Shown here piece by piece: positions 1 through 12,811 of a stretch of DNA of 64,000 nucleotides. Positions within the stretch are counted from its first letter, which is position 1. Each line of letters begins with the position of its first letter. This stretch comes from Amyloporia xantha (Eukaryota > Basidiomycota > Agaricomycetes > Polyporales > Adustoporiaceae). Both the position numbers and the translations under genes were made by a program. The notes below the pieces were generated by a model. The model saw only the letters and a program-made list of their open reading frames with translations, did no database searches and had not been told where the DNA came from. Location of the stretch: assembly GCA_036971615.1 (NCBI GenBank), contig JAYKKR010000005.1, forward strand, positions 1,860,001-1,924,000, read 5' to 3'.

Positions 1-1352
1 CGTTGTGTGTCTCCGAAGACGTGCCAAACTTCTTCTGCATAATTACGTGTCAATTATAGTGCGGTACTATCTTACATACTGATAGAATAACGAACGGCGT
101 GTATCAGCGTATTGCGATCAGAATGTTTCGGAGGTCGGATAAAAGATGCGGAATACAAGGTCAGGCTGCAAACAGGGTTTTCAGTCAGTATGTTTTCAAC
201 TATCCACAAATTGAAGAAACTCACGGCCAGCTGCTGAGCCTGATGTTATCCATTTTTAATCTTAACGCTGTAACGTCAGCGTGCTCCCCGGCAGGTTCAG
301 GAAGAGTTGTTCTCCGTCTCTTCCTTCGACCTGAGGACTCTGCAGTATCATAAATCGAATGAACCACAGCTTGGTGTGTTTTTGTAACATGGGTCATCAG
401 CCTAGGATCCATGACCACTTGATTAAGAGAGTCTCTGAGATCGTTTACACTGTCCTAGGTGTCGTATGTGAGTGACAGAAGACAGACTAGATTCCAGAGT
501 TGCAAACGGAAAGTGGACCAGTACCAGATTAAAGCGTGTACGTGGCATGAAAAGCTGAGCACTCGACAATAATGGCCCTAGACATTTCACTGTAAAAGTC
601 GATTTGGATAATTAAGATGTGCAATCCTTGTCATGTAGGATTCCAGCTGATGTATGTCCAAAAACAAATGCCTCTCTATTATAATGGTTCAAGGATGGGC
701 ATTCTGAACGCACCTGCACTCTGCAGTTATTGCCATCTGTTCATCGGTCAATTCATGTGTCCGAGCTTCACTGTCTATAGGAGGGATAGAGTCAATTGAG
801 CTAAGCATCTGGTCAGGATGCCTTGCCCTTGTGTCTGACAGGACCTCATGAGCAGAAGCGAGGAATGCGGAAGCATTAATGATCTCTGAGGGCGGCCCGA
901 GATGAGATTCGTGTGCCTGTCCTTGGCCAAGATTCATGTGCGCGGTGTGTGAAGCCGTTAAGATGAAGTCTATGTGATTATACTGCAAACAGCAGAAGAG
1001 AGCGAGGCTGAACAGACAGGGTGTTTTGCGGCGGTATGCACTCGAGAGCGACTGTACAACTGCAAGATTTGTCGGACCGCCTTTACCCGCTTAGACGCCC
1101 GATGGTCGCTAACCCCGCATCACGTGCTCCCGGGGCCCCATACAAACTGGGGACGTCCGACTTGCACTTCTTGCTGGTGGTCCAATCAGGCGGGAAGCCT
1201 CCCACTCCGAGACGCCTCTCTTGCAATTGACTGGTCCGGCAGAGCTTGATACCGATACCGAATTTCTCAAGCTTATAATCAGGAAATTCAGAACGTGCAC
1301 GGCTGTTCAGCTCTCTGGCCTCCTGCCGAGCGAACTTGCAAGTACTAGACAA
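1..1352. other. Gene-free left edge and upstream region of the methylcitrate dehydratase gene
   Basis: Only short open frames (under 100 codons) with no recognisable motif occur here, on both strands and overlapping each other as chance frames do. The last 200 bases or so should hold the promoter and leader of the dehydratase gene. I see no RNA gene or repeat. Confidence 0.5.
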
Positions 1353-3273
1353 ATGTTGTCCACTCGGACTCGCGTCTCATTGCCCTCTATTCTCCGTAAT
1401 AGAACAGCTGCTCGTGCTGCACGCGCTCTATCGCTCTCTTCTCTGCGTTCCCCGCTATTGGCCGACCATCATTTGCTTCCTACAGCTGTGGGTTCGAGGA
1501 TTGATTCGTTCATATCTCGCAGCATGTCTAGCCACGCAGAGTCCGCCGTGCGTCCGGAACCTGATCATGTCTTGCAAGATATCGCAGATTACGTGCACAA
1601 TTACCAAATAGATTCGGAATTGGCCTGGGAGACGGCCAGACTCTGCTTGATTGATACGATTGGATGTGGACTGGAAGGTCTGAGGTTCGATGCATGCGCG
1701 CGATTGCTCGGACCTGTCGTGGAAGGTACGATTGTCCCAAACGGTACGTGAGAGTTATATGTTTCGATTCCATATCTTATTCCTGAATCCACCCGTCAAA
1801 AATATCAGGTACAAAGGTACCTGGGACAAACTATCAGCTCGATCCTATTCGTGGTGCCTTCAACATTGGCACCCAGATCCGTTGGCTTGACTTCAATGAT
1901 TGCTTCCTCGCTGCCGAATGGGGGCATCCTTCGGATAACCTGGGAGCAATCCTGGCTGTAGCCGATCACCTTTCGCGAAAAGGCGAGCCGCTCAATGTGC
2001 GAAACATCCTCGAGGCGATGATCAAAGCACATGAAATCCAGGGTTGCCTTGCTCTGTTGAATTCATTCAACCGAGTTGGACTCGATCATGTTGTTCTAGT
2101 CAAGGTTGCTAGTACGGCGGTTGTGTCGAAATTGCTGTTGGTGTTTATTGCTCCGTGTGATACGTCGAGACTCACGACAAGCTATCCAGAGGTCTCAACC
2201 GCGCACAGACGATCGATGCTATTTCACAAGCTTGGGCAGACGGACAGTCACTGCGTACGTACAGGCATGCACCCAACACTGGTTCTCGCAAGTCTTGGGC
2301 AGCCGGCGACGCCTGCGCTCGTGCCGTCAACCTCGCGTATCTCGTCAAGAAAGGCGAGAAGGGCATGCCTTCCGTACTCACTACAAAGACGTGGGGTTTC
2401 TATGATGTGCTCTTCAAGGTAGTCGGCCCTGATTCATTGTGTTCGATGAAGCTGACAGATTTATTGGCGTCCTTTACGGCGTTGTGTCATGGCGTATTAG
2501 GGCAAGCCTTTTGACTTCCAAACTTCATACTCAACCTATATCATGGAGAACGTCCTTTTCAAGATCTCGTACCCAGCCGAATTCCATGCTCAGACAGCTG
2601 TGGAGGCCGCGCACATACTTCATGCCAAGCTGAAGGCAATGGGCCAGACCAGCGACGATATCAAGAGCATTAGGATCAGAACGCAGGAGGCCGCAATGCG
2701 TATAATCAACAAGCGTGGGCCTTTGGACAACTTTGCAGATCGAGAGTAAGTCTATTACCACAGAATGTCACCCAAGCTGACACGGGGCGCCATAGCCACG
2801 ACATCAATTATATGGTGGCATATCCGCTTATTTTTGGCAAACTCACCTCCGAGTCTTACACTGATGAAGCTGCTGCCGATCCCCGGATCGACGCTCTCCG
2901 CGCGAAGATCACCTGCGTCGAAGAACAAGGGTACAGCGTAGACTACCATGACCCCGCGAAGCGTTCGATTTCGAATGCCTTGCTGCTCGAGCTCAACGAC
3001 GGGACCGTCCTAGACGAAGTTGAAGTTGAATATCCAGTAGGACACAAGCGGCGGAGAGCAGAAGGGACCCCTTTGTTGATGCAGAAGTTCCGAAACCATA
3101 TCGGTCCCCACTTTGATCAGGCGCATCAAAAGAAGTGAGACAACATCTCCAATGCACATGCATCGTCGAACCCACTAAACTCTACTTTCAGGATCTTGGA
3201 TACTGTCAGCAATGCAGCCACATTGATGACAATGTCCGTCGACAAGTTCACTGATCTTTTCGTCAAACAGTGA
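1353..3273 (+). CDS. prpD: 2-methylcitrate dehydratase (MmgE/PrpD family), mitochondrial
   Basis: Dehydrates 2-methylcitrate to 2-methylaconitate in the methylcitrate cycle, by which fungi clear propionyl-CoA in the mitochondrial matrix. The product is about 541 residues. Six exons join in frame: 1353-1743, 1809-2140, 2182-2418, 2501-2745, 2796-3134 and 3192-3273. The chosen ATG gives an Arg/Ser-rich, acid-free start ([20 protein letters not shown]) typical of a mitochondrial presequence; an in-frame codon at 1221 lies further upstream but adds nothing family-like. PrpD landmarks are the [20 protein letters not shown] segment near the start, [14 protein letters not shown], then [20 protein letters not shown] and [19 protein letters not shown] in the middle, and [20 protein letters not shown] later. 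Length matches the family. The second intron (2141-2181, 41 nt) is very short and its borders are the least certain. No neighbour belongs to the same pathway. Confidence 0.93.
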
Positions 3274-6200
3274 GCTGGCAGGGGTTGCTGAAACAGGGCG
3301 ATGTCAAATTATACATGCTTCTATCACCTGTCATGGGGAGTGCCGTTGTACGTGATGAGAAGATCAACGGGTGCCCATATCGGAATCTTCTTTTGCCGGT
3401 TAAATCAGTTAACTCTTTGTTCATATTTTGAACTTGCTGTCCCAATTGTATTCGAAAGTCCATAGCTAAGAAGCGATGCATAGCTGGTGCAACATACTGC
3501 AGTATATGTTGTACTGACAGAGTTCTGTCAGGTAGGAGCGTGTCAACTATTTCCGGCATTATTTCCGCTGGGGCCACATGGCCAGGTGACAAGTGGTCTC
3601 GGATCTGATGGTCACGGTGCAGCACCTGCATCGCCGAGAATAGTTGCGTCAGATCACAGATGGGACCCGATGGGTGCGTATGTATTAGAAGACCTCCGAA
3701 CCCCGATGGCATACTTCACAAACATTGTGCATAGCCTTGGACAGAGGGGTTGACCGTAGTATTATTATACCTTTAGACGTGAGCGAGACCATTGAATCGC
3801 TCTGTTCAAACCCACACGAGGAGTCTGAGATGAACCGTGAGACAGCGCTGAGCGCTGATGGCTCAACTGCTCACTTGAGAGTGCCGGAGATCGGACGAAT
3901 CGATACGCAGTTGCGTTTTGTCGTAAGGAGACAGTCTCCTACGGATACCGAGCATCAGCATGACATTACGCAGTACTGGTCCAAAAGTCCTCAAATGAGC
4001 AACTACTTGAGTGAATCAACAGCAAGCCCTTCGCACCGTCCACCGTCAGGTTGGACGTTTGAGGCCCTGTAAAGGGTGTGCAAGTCGTTTGTAGCTACCT
4101 GCACCTATATGGATAGCGAGTTTCACAGATTGTCCGCAGGCGATGATCGGCCTATGATGTCCGAGGAGTTCGATAAACATGGACTGCGGGTGTTATTGCG
4201 TGTCTAGACTGGGTACAAGGGGAAGTAATTTCCCATGAGATTGTACCCGTTCGCATCCTCTGACACAGGATGGTGACCATACACACCTTCCTTGGTCATT
4301 GCTGACCGGAGCCGTGGGTGGAGCTTCTGTGTATCACCGAACGGTGATTATCTGAGGACCACCCTGAGTTACCGGGTGACCAAGGATTGCCTGACCGAAG
4401 TTACACCGTACCATGATTATCAAAGCCTCCAATTTATCCTCAGGCAGGAGGCGTACGCGCAACAGTGGCTAACACGGACAGGGCACCTCCTGCAAACTCC
4501 GTGTAACTAGGATCACTGATCATTGGGAGATACCTTCGAGAGAGACCAGGCCAAAATGAGGTTAAGTCTGAAAATTTTCATGAGATCTTTATGGGATGAA
4601 ACAGACAGATGCTGTCGACCTGCCTTGTTCGACCATCAGAAAAATAATCAGTTGATGAGTGTCATGAATTTGCGGACCATCACCCTCGGTCCTCGGACTT
4701 CAACTAATCACCAAGCTTCTACAAATGGTATTCCTTACACGGCCTGTCACCTAGTGGCAGTAACAACCTCGAAAGACAGTTGAAACATACCACCTGAACA
4801 AAGCTGTGCGATAAGGTCGCTGGCAGCGAGTAAGATAGCGTCGTGAGTCGGACTTCTACATACCTCGCGATGATTTTACAAATTGCGGGACTCCAATGCA
4901 GTGGTGGATAGCGCACCTCCCAACAGTGTCTATAGCACAGCAAGATATACATCCTATCCGCCTTTAGGGCGGGCGAGCTGCAAAGGAATTCACTTGCGTA
5001 GTGAATAAGTAGCCGTACTTGGAGGAATGATCACCGACGGCGCTTATTTTGTAACTGTACTTCCGCAGCGGCTTCGGGATCTACGCTTTTCCACTCAACT
5101 TCTCGCCGGTCTGCGCGTATCATTCATAAAGTCGGACTAACTGCAACAGTGTTCCGTATGATGAGTATGCAGCCTCTGCGTAACTCTTCCCGCGAAGCTC
5201 TATCTCTGTCCGGGGCCGCTAACCTCGTCACTCGAGGAATGTTGATTTGGCTGTCTCCGAATCAAAAAAGGCGGCATCAATATCCTTCAATACCGTGCGG
5301 GCTGTTCCGAAATCATTGGGACTTTTCTGATCAGAGTGCGCGACTCGTTCCTGTTGAACCGGACAATTAACAAGGACATGATCTTACAGAACTAAACAAA
5401 CCCGGTGAGACCGTATTCACTTCGTGCGAACCGCAACCTTCGCTGAGGAATTCAGGGTTCACCGGAGATTTATAATTGAGAGCTAGGTCGGCTTTCCCCG
5501 AGGGCAATAGCGTTTGGAATCAGTGGGTGGGCGGCCAGTATTGAATTTACCACTGCTCTGGACGGGTTCTGGTGCGTCTGTGTCTGGCATGTTCTATTAT
5601 TCTGAAGTGCGCGGGTTTTCGTATATCAGGTCTAAAATAGAATGACTAAAGCTAGAACAGTAAGTGGGTCCCAAACGCCCACCATTTGACTTTGACCCTG
5701 CACTTCTATGTCGTTATAAATTCACGGGAGCATTCGGGGTTCAGGCACTTTTGGAATTCACCGGTCCAGCAGTTCCCTTGTCGCGCGGCATTTGTGCCTA
5801 CTGTTGCCCATCACTCTGCCGCGGCCCTCACATTTGATGTACTCTCACGGACCATGTTCATTTCGCGGACGGGTCGGCGTTAGAAGTTATATTTATCTAT
5901 ATCACTCGTACTTCCCCTGTCAGCAGTGTCTCCATGGAGTAAAGGCTGCAGCGGTGTGGGTCCCTGGTACGTCAGCGATAGCGGTTTTTTGAAGCCACAT
6001 GCAAGGGTGTACTGAATTCGTTTCCACAATTCGGCTACACCTGAGTTTCCAGCTTGGAGGAAATGGATGAACAATTACTGTGAATGTGTTTGACTGAGCG
6101 CTGAAGGAAAGTTTAGACTGCCAATGTTCTGATGACCCCAATCAAGGTGAGGCATACACTTCGATGTGTCTTCTGCCTCGCCTTATGGACGCCTGCTAAT

Positions 6201-7607
6201 TACCAAAGATCAAGTACTAGTGAGACCCTGCGCTCCTGATAAGATACCTTTACGCCGGCATTCACGTAATTTCTCCTCGCTCTATTCCGAATGTTCTCGG
6301 GCATGTCATATGGTGTACTGACCTGCACTGATACGTGCTCTCAGCTACTAGATCAAATTACGGCGCGTTGCGTCCAACTTTCAGGAGACTAAATATTGGA
6401 AGCTCACAATCGGCACACGTTCTACGTTGCACACCAGGCTTTTGCTTCGAGAACCCCTCTGGACCAGGGCCCGTATTGGTCTTGCATTCTCATGCGCCCA
6501 AGACATGATTGCGGCATGCCTGTATGTCGTCACGGTGATCTGGTGCCGCTTTCCATATATGATTGGGAGCGGTGGAGATATCTGGTCTGAATTCACAGAT
6601 CAATTGGACACGCGCATCCCCATCGCCTCATGAGAAATACGACGTTTCCGTGTGGTGATCGCGACATGATGTCTGTCTCCCAGAGACGTCTGAAACACAG
6701 CTTCAATACGTGGAGTTAGGCAGCTTTGTGCAAGTATTTATCTCGGTTCGTGGCAGGCCTTCACCTTTATATGGTATCTGCTGAACAGCCCCGGCCGGCC
6801 GAGACTAACGCTTTACTGCTGTCTCGTGCGCGTGCTGTCCCGATGGTAGCAGAGAAACCATCCGGAGAGTCGGAGACAGTTTTGCAAGCATTGTACTGCG
6901 GATGTTAGTGCGTTCATTTGGGACATCGCCGCAGAAGAATGGATCTCTGCCGCTGATCACAATCCAGTGGTAAGTCACGAATGCACCGGTCGTCACTGCG
7001 TGCAGCATGTCGGGAGGGCAGACCGCAGTTGGTATAATCGAGCCCCATAGATGATGTTATTTTCCGTGCATTATTTTATCCCGGTCATGGGGAACGAATG
7101 GTATCCACGTTCTGCGGCATCGGACCATGTCGGTGTGATTTGGGACATCACGCTAGGCGGCCCTGACAATTAGCGTGAGAATGTAAGCCTGATATGTGCT
7201 AATGACCGCCTGATGATCTTCTCTGGGTACTCCCACTGCTGTTAAGCTTTCAGCATTGTGATTACGTCCAAAATACGTGTCTCAATCAGGACCCAGGGGT
7301 CGTTGTCTGCACAATTGCGGGAGCGGGCGGTAAGCAGGAGATAGAGTAGCCAGAAACGGATCTCAGGGAGAGGGATGGCAGTTGCCGTGGCGGGCGCGCC
7401 GTGAACTTGAAAGAATTCCGGAAGAAATGGAGAAAAGAATTCTGCCTTTGTTCGTCGCAACGTTCCAGAAAATGGTGGATATATCTGCTGGGTTATTCCA
7501 ACCCTCAGATCCAATAATCGGGTTTCTCCCGATACGCCATGATCCGCGACAACAATCAACTCATGCCCTCCACCACAGTCTGCTTCCTCATTATTCGTTT
7601 TTAAAGG
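3274..7607. other. Gene-poor 4.3-kb stretch
   Basis: No protein family is recognisable here. The longest frames (3263-3712 on the minus strand, 3725-4072 on the plus strand) have no start context, no splice-consistent extension and no known motif, and the first overlaps the last exon of the dehydratase gene. A short inverted repeat (GGGTACAA/TTGTACCC, about 4212-4246) could form a weak hairpin. It may be plain intergenic DNA or a long-decayed repeat. Confidence 0.4.
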
Positions 7608-10581
7608 ATGGACCCCTCCGCCGCTGCTCTCCCACTCGAAAATCTCCCGTTCAGTCTCATGGCCGACAGTCTCCAATAGTGCGTATCCCTACCGTATCGA
7701 CCGAGCGTTGTCCTGACGCGTATCCGAACTCCTCAGCCCCTCCGCCAGCCATTATATCTCGCCTTCGTACTTCTCTCAGTCTCATGTCTCGGGACATCTC
7801 CATGTCACCGCACCCTCCACGCGACAAGACACTACGACCCAGAGGAAGCGTCCGAAGTATACCCGCAGCAAGACTGGCTGTCTGACATGCAGAGCGAAGA
7901 AGATAAAGGTAACTCACCTCTGCAATACCGCGTGTAAGCCCCGCTTCACGATCTTACAGTGCGATGAATCGAAGCCAAACTGTTTGCGGTGTACTCATGG
8001 TCAAAGAGAGGTGTGTTTGATCAGTAAGGTTTGACGTTCACGTTGTGTGATCTGGCGTCTTCAGTGCACATGGCCCGAGGGCTTGCCAGCTCGGAAGAAA
8101 TCTGGGCCGAAACGAGAAGCCGCCAATGACTCTGGTTTCGATACTCGACCTTCGACCGCAGGGTCATCCGGAGTCTCAGAAGCGTCTACGCCTTCCACTC
8201 GTGACCACACGCCCCCCAAACGGGAGCCGATTGAGGTCGGCATTCCTCCTCTAGGCTCTCGTCGTCATAGGTGAGTTAGTTTAGTCTGGGCGTTGTGCAG
8301 CTACCTATTCTCTGCAGCGAGCCGGTCTTACAAGCAGTTACCTACTAGCGGCGACATAAGCGCAGCTCGTCGACAAAGGTGGGATCACAGTGCCTTCAGT
8401 ATATTTTGTTTATTCTAATGCCGAATAGCCTGGCTTCTTCGTCTGGAGCAACGAACGGATACCCCCTGCACCCCAGTTCTCATACCCATGCTCAGACGTT
8501 GCCCATCATTCCAGAGATGCCGCCGTCGTATTCTACTCACCAGCACTATCACAGTTCTTCGTATTCTGGCATGTCACAGCACTATGGCCAGCCGCCGTCA
8601 CTAGTTCTTCCACGTGTATCGTCCCATCACGACGCGCAATCGATTCGTTCGATGGACCCTCACCTAGGCCCAGGGCATTGGTCGACTCCTTCTCTGCTAG
8701 CGTCTATGGATCCCCTCGAGCCCTTTGTAGGTGCTGCTGTTGAATGTTCCGTGTTCCGTATTTGACAGCCAGCCATTTTCAGTTCCCCTCGGTTCAGGAG
8801 AGAAATCTGGTGGGGCATTCTTCGCCTACTGTTCACCATATTAGATATCAATGAATCTATCTGTTCTTTTTCTATCTGAAGATCCGTCATTACTGCGACA
8901 ACGCAATGAGCATAATAATGGCCTACCCGTCTGAGAACCCAATCTTGGCAGCGAACCTTCAATTCATTCTCACTCGCCACCGGGTATGTGAATCGGCTGT
9001 TGAGGCGTTACGCGTGGCTTTGTTAGGCGTTGCCGCCGTTCATCAATCGTTCCTGCTGTCGCGCAGTGGGGTCTGCCACGGGGAAGGCGGAGCCGACGAA
9101 GTCATGCAACTGGCCCATTCCTTCCGGACCAAGTCCAAGCAGCTACTCTTTGCGGCATGTAGCACTCCAGAAGGTACTCAGAGTGATGCGTCACTTGGTG
9201 CCGCCGTTGCGATAGTTCTTATTGATGTGAGTGCCGCGCTTCGTGAGGTTTGCTTTGCTTAATGAGGAGTCAGATCTTCTCTGGCGGGCAAAATTGGGAC
9301 AAAACCCTGAAGCTAGCGATAACGCTAGTCAATATGCGAGGAGGCCCTGCAGTTTTGCTAGCTCGTAGTTCGAATCCAAAGCCCGGCACCGTGAGTGGCG
9401 TGTCTCGTGCGAGGCTCCTCTTAGAGATCTTGGCCGTATATGAACTCTTCGGTATTGTACCGTGTATATCTTATGGTGAATGGTGATTGATCCGTGGTCG
9501 TGTCAGGATGCCTCGCGAAAGGCGAAGAGCCGACGCTACTGTCTCCTAATACGAGCAGCTGGTGGTGCGTATTCCTCGTTATGTTCGGGTGTCAATTATT
9601 GGGAATGAACGTTCTCTGGCACACAAAGGCTAGATAAAGCCAATGCTGATGATGGGCACTCCTACGTTGAGAAGGTCTTCGGAATGTCGCGATCGCTCAT
9701 ACCGCTTCTAGCACGAGTAAGCATGCGGACGAGCTTCTCAGTACAAGTCGTTAATTTACCGATGCCTATTCTAGGTCATGGCTTTTGTAGCCCGTGTCTT
9801 AGCGAACCAGGCGAAGATTAGCGAATTCTCGCAGGATGGATCTGTGGTAGATCCCGAGGACGTAAACAATGCTCGCGCGCTCTACAATCTGGTGGAGAAC
9901 TGGTCACACCTCCCGGAGAACCCTCAAGACAGAGTCAAGGCAGGGGATCGCATATATCAAAATGTAGCACAAGTACGAGCGTATTTCCGCGCGCTATAAT
10001 TGCGTTTGCTCACGGTATTCTAGATCATTTTGCTCCGGGACGTCCTTCACGTATCCGCCGAAGATACCTTGGTTCAACAGCACGCAAATATCGTGTTGAC
10101 TCTATGCATGGATTGTGGGGAGAAGCATATGGGGGTCGAGTAAGTGGTTTCTGGCTGTTACCGTCGTGATCTGGCTGACTTTTCGCAGCCTGAATTGGCC
10201 GGTCATTATCGCTGGTTCTCAAATGTTCGGTCCCGACCGCCCTCGTGTCTTGGACATCTTTGAAGCATTCAGGTATGAGCTGTCATAGATGTGTCTAGTG
10301 ATCGCATGCTTACGATGCGAGCACGGTTACAGATCTCAATGTATGTATCTGCTCATTGTGCAATCGTTAGCCATCAAGAAGCTCATTCGTTTTGCCTGCA
10401 GGTTGCTACGAGATTGAAACATCAGAGCATATTGTGCTACAGGTAAGGACGATCCGCAGTCAATGTGATTTCTTAATAATGACTATGTCTTTAGGTTTGG
10501 AGGCGACTCGATGAGAAGTTACCCGGAGCCGATTGGCGATCAGTGATGCGAAGCCTGCAGTTAGACGTCCTTATTCTATAA
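7608..10581 (+). CDS. Zn(II)2Cys6 transcription factor with fungal-specific (Fungal_trans_2-like) domain
   Basis: Nuclear, sequence-specific transcription regulator. Exons 7608-7678, 7737-7908, 7960-8010 and 8065-8270 join in frame and build a complete binuclear zinc cluster split by two introns: GCLTCRAKKIKC, then DESKPNC, then LRCTHGQREC, with spacing C-x2-C-x6-C-x6-C-x2-C-x6-C. A basic run (RKRPKYTRSK) precedes it. Later exons (8349-8378, 8429-8726, from 8783) give a Ser/His/Pro-rich linker. The helical regulatory domain begins near 8890 (RHYCDNAMSIIMAYPSENP, then LLGVAAVHQSFLLSRSG) and runs through exons near 9250, 9780 and 10030 to the stop at 10579-10581 (SVMRSLQLDVLIL). The first half joins in phase. 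The junction near 8830-8890 and the small exons at 9500-9780 and 10190-10500 are approximate. Target genes cannot be told from the sequence. Confidence 0.85.
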
Positions 10582-12596
10582 GATACTGATGATATATATA
10601 TACCCAACTTTACGTTTGTGAGGGCAGCTGCGTCCCTCAAATGTAGTTTTATATTGCAGTCTGGTAGTTGATTTAATATCGTTGGTACTCTTGTTGATCT
10701 CATCGATCATCATACTCATGTCGTTGGACTTCTTCGTAATCATGATGCGCCACCCACGTTGTAGAGATTTATTCTCGAGTGCGTCTTCCCGAACAGATTC
10801 GGGCTTCAAGCTTGGACAAATAACCGGAAGAAGCGACTACAAGTCTACAACAGACGAAGCAATTGCCTAATATCTCCGTCCAGTCAGGCCTAGGAACAAC
10901 AGGTGACAGCGTCGACCACGTGCTGGAGAACTAATACATCGGAAAGAGAAGCTGAATTCCCCTTTGTTCAGCATTCAGATCCCAGACGTCAAGAAGAGTG
11001 CACGATATAATAAAATATGAAGCCGATCGAAATCATGAACCATGCCGAGTGATGATCTGCCAGCTGAGCAAAAATATCAGACCACTCGATAAGAAGGATC
11101 TGTCACATACAGCTGGTTCACAGTCATGGGTGTAGAACCTGACACCCAAATACTGGCCGAGTGGGTCACACAGAGGCGAGCAGTGCGGTCTCTGTATATG
11201 TCGAGGCCCTGGGCAACAGTTTCCTGACTTCTGAAGAGATATCTGGATGAGAACATTCAAATGAGCGCGGGTATCTATCTAAGTCAACCAACGGGGGCGG
11301 AGGTTAGTATTAGAAGAGTCAGCTAGCAACATGATCAGAATGCGCAGAAGACAGGGAAAAATCGTACGACCGGACATGCGAAGCGTTTTCTCTTTCCTGA
11401 CATGGGAACCAGAGCAGCGTTGGTGAAAGCCAACTATCATAGTTAGCGATAACAAGATATCATCAGTCGAGATAGAACCAATGTGAGCTGTCGCCGCAGG
11501 CTAATTCAAGTAACGGAGCGTCAGAAATAAGATTACAAAGACCCACGGCGTTCGATGACGGACAGGAAGTTACTCGTTGCTGTTGGATGCCGGTATGTAT
11601 CCGCGCCAGGCATGCAGTACAGAAATGGTGGATATTTTCCCAGAAGCGGCACCGAGACGACCAGATACACATGACCAGTGTTACGGAGAAATCCACTACC
11701 AAGTGAACAGCCCTCACAATGAGCGCGAAACTTGAAAAGATATGCACGTAGATGGTCCGATTGAAAGCGAACTCGTCACATTGGCCCAATAACAATGCAA
11801 CTGGCGTAGTCCTATGAAGGCCATAGAAAATAGGACCTACTCATGTTGCAAATTTGGACCAACAAATATATTTGGCTGGGGTGCTGTCAAGACCTCGCAG
11901 ACGCTGATCGGTTCCGAAGATGACTCTGGCGAACAAGCACATATGAGGATATGAGCGTAGCCTGCCGCCGACGCTGGACGGTCAGCTTGACGCTGGGTCC
12001 CATCCTACTTGTAGTCAGGTTAATATCTGGGTGTCTACTGACCGCATGAGCGTTATGGAGGGTGACCGATGTTCTGAGGCTCTGCTCTCATGACTTGTCG
12101 ACCACTGATATCGGATTGATCCCGAAAGAGTTCCAATATGGGAAGGGTCGCTATTTCATGCCCAAGTGACTGTCAGATGCCGCAACGCTGCTGGGCCGTC
12201 GCATTTGTAAAACTGTGACAATTCGTGAGTCAATGACTGGCAGCGGAGATGGATGAGATTAGACATATCCAGTCGGGGAATGGATCATGATGAACCCGAG
12301 ACAAAGCCGCGGGCGAGGAAGCGAGTGACTCCTGCGTTATTTGTGACTATTTGTTCTGTGGCGGTCGATTGCGAGATTGAGCTGTACGAGGTGTGACTCC
12401 GCTGGTGTTCATATAACGACCCCTCTCTCGTCGCTTGCCCGGCACTCACTCAGCATCCTCCAGGCGGTCTAGGCTTTTCTCTTGATCACATCAACTCTCC
12501 TCGAGGTCTTGCTCTCAAAAGCAAAGAACTCGACACTTGAACGGATCGTCCATAGTCTGTGACTAAGGACATCCACCCTACATCTCATCCATCGCA
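10582..12596. other. Intergenic stretch upstream of the cyclin gene
   Basis: There is no supported gene. A 110-codon minus-strand frame (11463-11795) resembles no known family. The last 200 bases or so become pyrimidine-rich (CT runs around 12410-12800), which is common in the promoters and leaders of well-expressed fungal genes, so the cyclin promoter probably lies here. Confidence 0.45.
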
Positions 12597-12725
12597 ATGT
12601 GCTCCCCGTGCACCACGAAACGATACCCCGAACCGTCCTTCGTTCAGCTCTCGTCAATCCTCACTGTCTCTTCTTCGTCTGCATTCAACTATCATTATCA
12701 AACAGTCGTCTCTCTTCTCTTCTAA
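12597..12725 (+). other. Upstream ORF 1 in the cyclin leader (42 codons)
   Basis: An ATG at 12597 opens a 42-codon frame that closes with TAA at 12723-12725, 86 nt before the cyclin start codon. The peptide begins MCSPCTTKRYPEP and looks like no known protein. It matters only if transcription starts upstream of 12597 and the leader is not spliced. Confidence 0.35.
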
Positions 12726-12766
12726 TGCTACTCAGATATAATTTCATCGTCCTCTCGTTCAGTTAG
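12725..12766 (+). other. Upstream ORF 2, overlapping uORF1 by one base (TAATG)
   Basis: The stop of uORF1 and the start of this 13-codon frame share one base (TAATG), an arrangement that allows termination-reinitiation. It ends at TAG 12764-12766, 45 nt before the cyclin ATG. It is read directly from the sequence; any regulatory role is inference. Confidence 0.3.
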
Positions 12767-12811
12767 TCTTGATCTGAAATCCCCACTCGTCTGCTACATC
12801 GTTTTCGCAAA

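Noticed and set aside
3263..3712. 149-codon minus-strand frame after the methylcitrate dehydratase gene
   Set aside because: It overlaps the last dehydratase exon, has no recognisable motif and no splice-consistent continuation.
3725..4072. 115-codon plus-strand frame
   Set aside because: Hydrophilic, no motif and no supporting context; kept only as part of the gene-poor stretch.
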